Shown: one piece after another, positions 60,362 to 64,000 of the stretch
Layout: each line of letters opens with the position of its first letter
Position numbering within the stretch: position 1 is the first letter of the stretch
NCBI RefSeq assembly: GCF_000143765.1
Contig: NZ_GL379770.1
Location: forward strand, 1,328,903 to 1,392,902
Length of the DNA stretch: 64,000 nt
Direction: 5' to 3'
From: Sphingobacterium spiritivorum ATCC 33861
GTDB lineage: Bacteria > Bacteroidota > Bacteroidia > Sphingobacteriales > Sphingobacteriaceae
Translations under genes and position numbers: made by a program
The notes under the pieces: generated by a model
The model's input: the letters and a program-made list of their open reading frames with translations, nothing else
Told to the model about the DNA's origin: nothing
The model's database searches: none

Positions 60362-60376
60362 CAATAACTAATATTT

Positions 60377-62653
60377 ATGAAAGTGCAAATGAAAACAATT
60401 AAAATAAATCTTATGCTTGGCTTATGGAGTGTTGTTCAGCTCTCATTCGGGCAGAGCGGAACTGTAAGGGGTACAGTCAGGGATCAGCAGGGAAATCCAA
60501 TGGATGCAGCAAGTGTGCGTATTCTCAAACAGGAGGGAGGAACATTAACAGATTCATCAGGAAATTTCCATCTCAAAAATATTCCCTTCGGTAACTGGCA
60601 ACTGCAGGTTACATCTACCGGATTTAAACCTCAACTGGAAAAACTGACATTGAATAAGGATCATCCTGACGCCGATATTCAATTTGTACTTGGCCAGACA
60701 GATGCCACACTGGAAGAAGTCGTCGTGACCGGCACCATGCGCACTGTAAGACGATTGGACAGCCCTGTTCCGGTAGAAGTATTTACTCCGGCTTATTTTA
60801 AAAAAAATCCAACGCCCAGTCTTTTTGATGCAGTGGGTATGATTAACGGGGTCAAACCTCAGCTGAACTGTAATGTATGTAATACCGGTGATATCCACAT
60901 CAATGGTATGGAAGGACCCTATACTATGATTCTGATCGACGGGATGCCTATTGTGAGTGCCTTATCCACTGTCTACGGTCTTAGCGGTATACCGAATAGT
61001 CTCGTCGAACGTCTGGAAGTAGTGAAAGGACCAGCTTCTTCTTTATATGGTTCTGAAGCGATGGGCGGTATTATCAATGTCATTACGAAAAATCCTTCGC
61101 ATGCACCCCGCTTTACGCTGGATCTTTTCGGTACAACCTGGGGAGAGGGAAGCTTTGACGGAGGAACTTCTTTCAGAGCAGGGAAAGCTACTTCAATGCT
61201 AGGGGTTAATTATTACAATTTTCAGCAAAAAACAGATCATAATAAGGACAATTTCACAGATATGACCTTACAAAACAGAGTCTCGGTTTTCAACAAATGG
61301 AAGTTTGACAGAAAGGATAATAAACTGACCAGCATAGCTGCCCGATATGTCTACGAAGACCGGTGGGGAGGGGAGATGAACTGGAATAAATCCTACAGAG
61401 GAAGCAGTGAAGTCTATGGAGAAAGTATATATACCCGTCGGGCAGAAGTAATCGGAGTATATGAGTTGCCTGTGGCGGAGAAGATCACTACACAATTTTC
61501 GTACAACTGGCATGATCAGAATTCCTGGTACGGTGATTCTCCCTATATGGCCACACAGAAGGTCGGATTTGTACAGACCTATTGGGATAAAGAGATTATA
61601 CCTGATCATAACTTTCTGTTAGGTGCTTCTTACCGTTATACCTGGTATGATGATAATACACCAGCTACCGCATCCAAAGACGGAGAGCATAATCAGCCAG
61701 CGACTACACCATTGCCGGGGTTATTTATTCAGGATGAGTGGAAAGTCAACGATAAGCATACCGTTTTGCTGGGATACCGCTTTGATCATGATCAGCATCA
61801 CGGAAGTGTACATTCTCCGCGGATAGCCTACAAACTATCACCGGATAGCAAGCAGACTATACGTGCCAGTTTCGGAACAGGATTCCGAGTGGTCAATCTT
61901 TTTACAGAAGATCATGCCGCTCTTACAGGCGCCCGCGATGTGGTAATCGCTGAACAGTTGAATCCGGAACGGTCTTATAACAGTAATCTGAACTATAACC
62001 TGCGTGTGGCGGATGAAAACTTTTTTATGGGGCTGGATATTACCGGATTCTACTCTTACTTTACAAACAAAATTACAGGTGATTTTGATACGGATCCGAA
62101 TAAGATTATTTACCAGAATCTGCGCGGACATGCAATTTCCAATGGTATTTCTGTCAATACAGACCTCAAATTCAATTTTCCTTTAAAAATCATGGCTGGT
62201 GTAACGCTGATGGATGTCTATCAACAAAAAAATGAAGCCGGACAAATGCAACGCGTACAGCAATTGCATGCCCCGAAATGGTCCGGTAATTTTATAGGCA
62301 CTTATTCTCTACCTAAAGGCTACGTTGTAGATCTTACAGCCAACTGGACCGGGCCTATGCGCTTACCGATACAGCCTGATGATTATCGGCCTGAGTATTC
62401 GCCGTGGTTTTGTATTGCTAATATTCAGGCAACAAAGCTGCTGAAGAATGGTGTGGAAATCTATGGCGGAATAAAGAATCTGTTCAATTTTGTTCCGAAA
62501 TATCCGCTGATGCGACCTTTTGATCCGTTTGATAAGACAGTAGATGATCCGGTGAATAATCCATATGGGTATACCTTTGATACAGAATATAACTATGCTT
62601 CCATGCAGGGGATACGTGGTTTTCTGGGAATACGTTATAATATATTTAAATAG
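60377..62653 (+). CDS. TonB-dependent receptor with a CxxC plug motif, predicted metal-complex importer
   Basis: A 758-residue outer-membrane receptor: signal peptide (ending QLSFGQ; a second ATG at 60389 is also plausible), carboxypeptidase-regulatory-like domain (about 28-105), TonB box LEEVVVTGT, plug and barrel ending FLGIRYNIFK. The plug contains CNVC (Cys165 and Cys168) just before GDIHINGMEGPYTMILIDGMPIV, a possible metal or redox site. There is no STN domain, so control is by the divergent DtxR/MntR-type repressor. It heads an operon with a thioredoxin-like protein, two small proteins and a ZIP transporter, making a first-row metal the likely cargo. A Mn, Fe or Zn complex is inferred. 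Confidence 0.88.
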   Translation: MKVQMKTIKINLMLGLWSVVQLSFGQSGTVRGTVRDQQGNPMDAASVRILKQEGGTLTDSSGNFHLKNIPFGNWQLQVTSTGFKPQLEKLTLNKDHPDADIQFVLGQTDATLEEVVVTGTMRTVRRLDSPVPVEVFTPAYFKKNPTPSLFDAVGMINGVKPQLNCNVCNTGDIHINGMEGPYTMILIDGMPIVSALSTVYGLSGIPNSLVERLEVVKGPASSLYGSEAMGGIINVITKNPSHAPRFTLDLFGTTWGEGSFDGGTSFRAGKATSMLGVNYYNFQQKTDHNKDNFTDMTLQNRVSVFNKWKFDRKDNKLTSIAARYVYEDRWGGEMNWNKSYRGSSEVYGESIYTRRAEVIGVYELPVAEKITTQFSYNWHDQNSWYGDSPYMATQKVGFVQTYWDKEIIPDHNFLLGASYRYTWYDDNTPATASKDGEHNQPATTPLPGLFIQDEWKVNDKHTVLLGYRFDHDQHHGSVHSPRIAYKLSPDSKQTIRASFGTGFRVVNLFTEDHAALTGARDVVIAEQLNPERSYNSNLNYNLRVADENFFMGLDITGFYSYFTNKITGDFDTDPNKIIYQNLRGHAISNGISVNTDLKFNFPLKIMAGVTLMDVYQQKNEAGQMQRVQQLHAPKWSGNFIGTYSLPKGYVVDLTANWTGPMRLPIQPDDYRPEYSPWFCIANIQATKLLKNGVEIYGGIKNLFNFVPKYPLMRPFDPFDKTVDDPVNNPYGYTFDTEYNYASMQGIRGFLGIRYNIFK

Positions 62654-62663
62654 ATATAGATAA

Positions 62664-63137
62664 ATGAATAACGGTTCTCTGTATAAAGTAGTTGTGTGTG
62701 CTTATGTGATGCTTTCATTGAGCGTGGAAGCGCAGTTGAAGCCTGTACCTGTTCAGGATATAACGGATAGTGTGCAGATAAATGGAAAACCAGTTGTCGT
62801 GTTGATCAGCACTGCGGACTGCGGATATTGCTATATGCAACAAAAACAATTGCAGAACAGTCCGGACATCCTACAGTTAATGACGAAGTTTAATTATGCC
62901 ACTTTAGATGCCGGAACAAAAGAGAATATACTGTTTAATAAACAGCGTTATCGCTATAAAGCTCAGGAACATGTGCACGAACTGGCAGAATACTTAGGTC
63001 GGGATGAGAAGGGACGTTTGTCTTATCCCTGCTGGATTGTATTGAATAATAAATACGATATTATTTTCAGGTATCAGGGTTTATTAGCGCCTTCGGAACT
63101 GAATAAAATATTAGAAAAATCTGTAGAAATAAACTAA
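62664..63137 (+). CDS. Secreted thioredoxin-fold protein
   Basis: A 157-residue protein with a signal peptide (VVVCAYVMLSLSVEAQ) and a thioredoxin-like domain: GKPVVVLISTADCGYCYMQQKQL with the CGYC redox site (Cys53 and Cys56), and a LSYPCWIVLNNKYDIIFRYQGLLAP segment in the cis-Pro region with an extra Cys. It starts 10 bp after the receptor gene. In the periplasm it could reduce the CNVC pair of the receptor plug or a metal complex; this link is inference. The arrangement differs from generic DsbD/TlpA loci. Confidence 0.8.
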   Translation: MNNGSLYKVVVCAYVMLSLSVEAQLKPVPVQDITDSVQINGKPVVVLISTADCGYCYMQQKQLQNSPDILQLMTKFNYATLDAGTKENILFNKQRYRYKAQEHVHELAEYLGRDEKGRLSYPCWIVLNNKYDIIFRYQGLLAPSELNKILEKSVEIN

Positions 63138-63147
63138 TCGTAATACA

Positions 63148-63315
63148 ATGGAATATGTACTGCACGTGTTGGAAAATGAAAGAAAACAACTTCGAAAAAT
63201 ACTGTACGAAGAAGATCTGATGAGAAGAAATATGAAAAAAGCTACTTTTGCAATGAAAAATATCAGAGATCTGGAGATTGCCATCAAGTTGCTGAAGCAT
63301 AAATCAAAAAACTGA
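63148..63315 (+). CDS. 55-residue helical protein
   Basis: A short gene starting ATG (MEYVLHVLENERKQLRKI...) and ending TGA, 10 bp after the thioredoxin-like gene and 7 bp before the next gene. The product is highly charged (many Lys, Arg and Glu), with no signal peptide and a heptad-like pattern of Leu/Ile/Met suggesting one or two amphipathic helices (ATFAMKNIRDLEIAIKLLKH). The family is not recognised. Tight spacing on both sides inside an operon supports it as a real gene. Confidence 0.62.
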   Translation: MEYVLHVLENERKQLRKILYEEDLMRRNMKKATFAMKNIRDLEIAIKLLKHKSKN

Positions 63316-63322
63316 CGGCACT

Positions 63323-63715
63323 ATGAATACGACTATTTGTTTGAAAATAGAGGCCGAATGGCAGCATTTGACCGGATATGCCAATACAAATTTCCAGAGC
63401 GGAGCGTTTAAAGAGGCATTAAGGAGTTATCAGTTGGCACTCGATAAAGCAGTACAATTGACGAATGAAGAGAAATCATGTAGTTTTGCTGAAATTCCAT
63501 ATATTCAGATCTATATTATTTCCATTAACAATCTGGTGCACACATATGAAGAGCTGGGAGAGTATCTGAAGTGTAAGGAATTGCTGAAGCGTGTAGTGGA
63601 TTACCTGCTCTATATCAGGCAAAATGAAACAACTGATCAGCTCGTCGCGGGACTGGAGTTAAGACGGGCACAGGGATATTATCATATGGTGATGAAGCGG
63701 TTGGATCAGCTATAA
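63323..63715 (+). CDS. Small TPR-like protein
   Basis: A 130-residue all-helical cytoplasmic protein resembling a short TPR array: GYANTNFQSGAFKEALRSYQLALDKAVQL, then INNLVHTYEELGEYLKCKELLKRVVDYLLYI, then AGLELRRAQGYYHMVMKRLDQL. No enzyme motif. It lies between the 55-residue protein and the ZIP transporter in the metal operon; it could be an adaptor of the transporter, which is inference only. Confidence 0.68.
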   Translation: MNTTICLKIEAEWQHLTGYANTNFQSGAFKEALRSYQLALDKAVQLTNEEKSCSFAEIPYIQIYIISINNLVHTYEELGEYLKCKELLKRVVDYLLYIRQNETTDQLVAGLELRRAQGYYHMVMKRLDQL

Positions 63716-63745
63716 AAAAAGAAATAAAAAAATATAAGTCATACA

Positions 63746-64000
63746 ATGGACGAATTAGTAAGTTATTTATCCGGTATAGATCCGGTATTGGCGGCTTTGT
63801 ACGCCGGATTGTTCACCTGGGGAGTCACAGCCGCAGGAGCCGCACTGGTATATCTTTTTAAAGATGTCAACAAGAAGTTGCTCAATGGTATGCTGGGATT
63901 TACAGGCGGAGTAATGGTGGCCGCAAGTTTCTGGAGCCTGCTCAGCCCGGCTATAGAGATGAGCGAAGGGAGCGGATTTTCTAAAGTCGCTCCGGCAGCG
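63746..64000 (+). CDS. ZIP-family divalent metal transporter (3' end outside window)
   Basis: The first 85 codons are in the window (MDELVSYLSGIDPVLAALYAGLFTWG...). The first two membrane helices fit ZIP proteins: PVLAALYAGLFTWGVTAAGAALVYLF, then a polar loop KDVNKKLLNGMLGFTGGVMVAASFWSLLSPAIEMSE. The latter matches the ZupT/GufA-type second helix (GFTGGVMVAASFWSLL-PAIE). It would carry Zn, Fe or Mn across the inner membrane, completing the import route begun by the TonB receptor. It starts 30 bp after the TPR-like gene. Confidence 0.83.
   Translation, partial: MDELVSYLSGIDPVLAALYAGLFTWGVTAAGAALVYLFKDVNKKLLNGMLGFTGGVMVAASFWSLLSPAIEMSEGSGFSKVAPAA

Noticed and set aside
1..64000. tRNA or rRNA genes
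   Set aside because: No cloverleaf or rRNA-like stretch was recognised on either strand during reading; a covariance-model scan would be decisive.

Overview
The window looks like a chromosomal segment of a Bacteroidota bacterium, most likely of the Sphingobacteriaceae (Sphingobacterium-like). This is inferred from two SusC/SusD pairs, FecR/ECF-sigma pairs, STN-domain TonB receptors, SPII lipoproteins with short S/A/G-C lipoboxes, DUF1735, DUF4374, DUF4876 and DUF6850 families, and promoters of the TTTG-N19/20-TAnnTTTG type. No rRNA, tRNA, transposase, integrase or CRISPR array was seen.

Layout. (1) 1-7.1 kb: the 3' part of a SusC gene and its SusD partner, facing a secreted M60-type metallopeptidase with a ricin-type lectin tail. 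(2) 7.3-19.9 kb: an iron/siderophore locus. On the plus strand are a TonB receptor, a DUF4374 lipoprotein, a YncE-like propeller and a mini Fur-like protein. On the minus strand are a secreted esterase, a second YncE-like propeller, two FecCD permeases, an ATPase, a CeuE-like binding protein and a siderophore-interacting reductase. No siderophore synthesis genes are present, so use of foreign catecholate siderophores is the simplest reading. (3) 20.1-28.6 kb: a second presumed iron locus on the minus strand: FecR, STN TonB receptor, DUF4876 lipoprotein, DUF6850 barrel, diheme peroxidase, and an ECF sigma at the distal end. Fur-box-like 19-mers lie before the receptor at 7345, the first YncE-like gene, the esterase and the sigma gene. 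(4) 28.7-31.1 kb: an RCC1-repeat lipoprotein and an EreA/ChaN-like anchored protein. (5) 31.6-42.3 kb: a complete sigma/anti-sigma/SusC/SusD/DUF1735-LamG/GH18/DUF1735-discoidin polysaccharide utilisation locus resembling N-glycan loci.

(6) 42.5-54.3 kb: mixed housekeeping and accessory genes: an EamA exporter divergent from a MocR-type regulator, FabH, a rifampin ADP-ribosyltransferase, a MutS-like ATPase, TPR, DUF2200 and SMI1/KNR4 proteins. (7) 54.4-59.6 kb: an AT-rich accessory patch with two tandem immunity-like genes, a 5'-truncated toxin fragment abutting a 5'-truncated PAP2 phosphatase, and an EptA/MCR-family phosphoethanolamine transferase. (8) 59.6-64 kb: a DtxR/MntR-family regulator divergent from an operon of a TonB receptor with a CxxC plug motif, a secreted thioredoxin-like protein, a 55-residue helical protein, a TPR-like protein and a ZIP-family metal transporter (cut by the window end). 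A palindromic operator sits exactly between the -33 and -7 promoter elements. This last module is the best candidate for an undescribed system: a complete outer-to-inner-membrane metal import route.

All function calls come from reading motifs and gene order; no database search was run.
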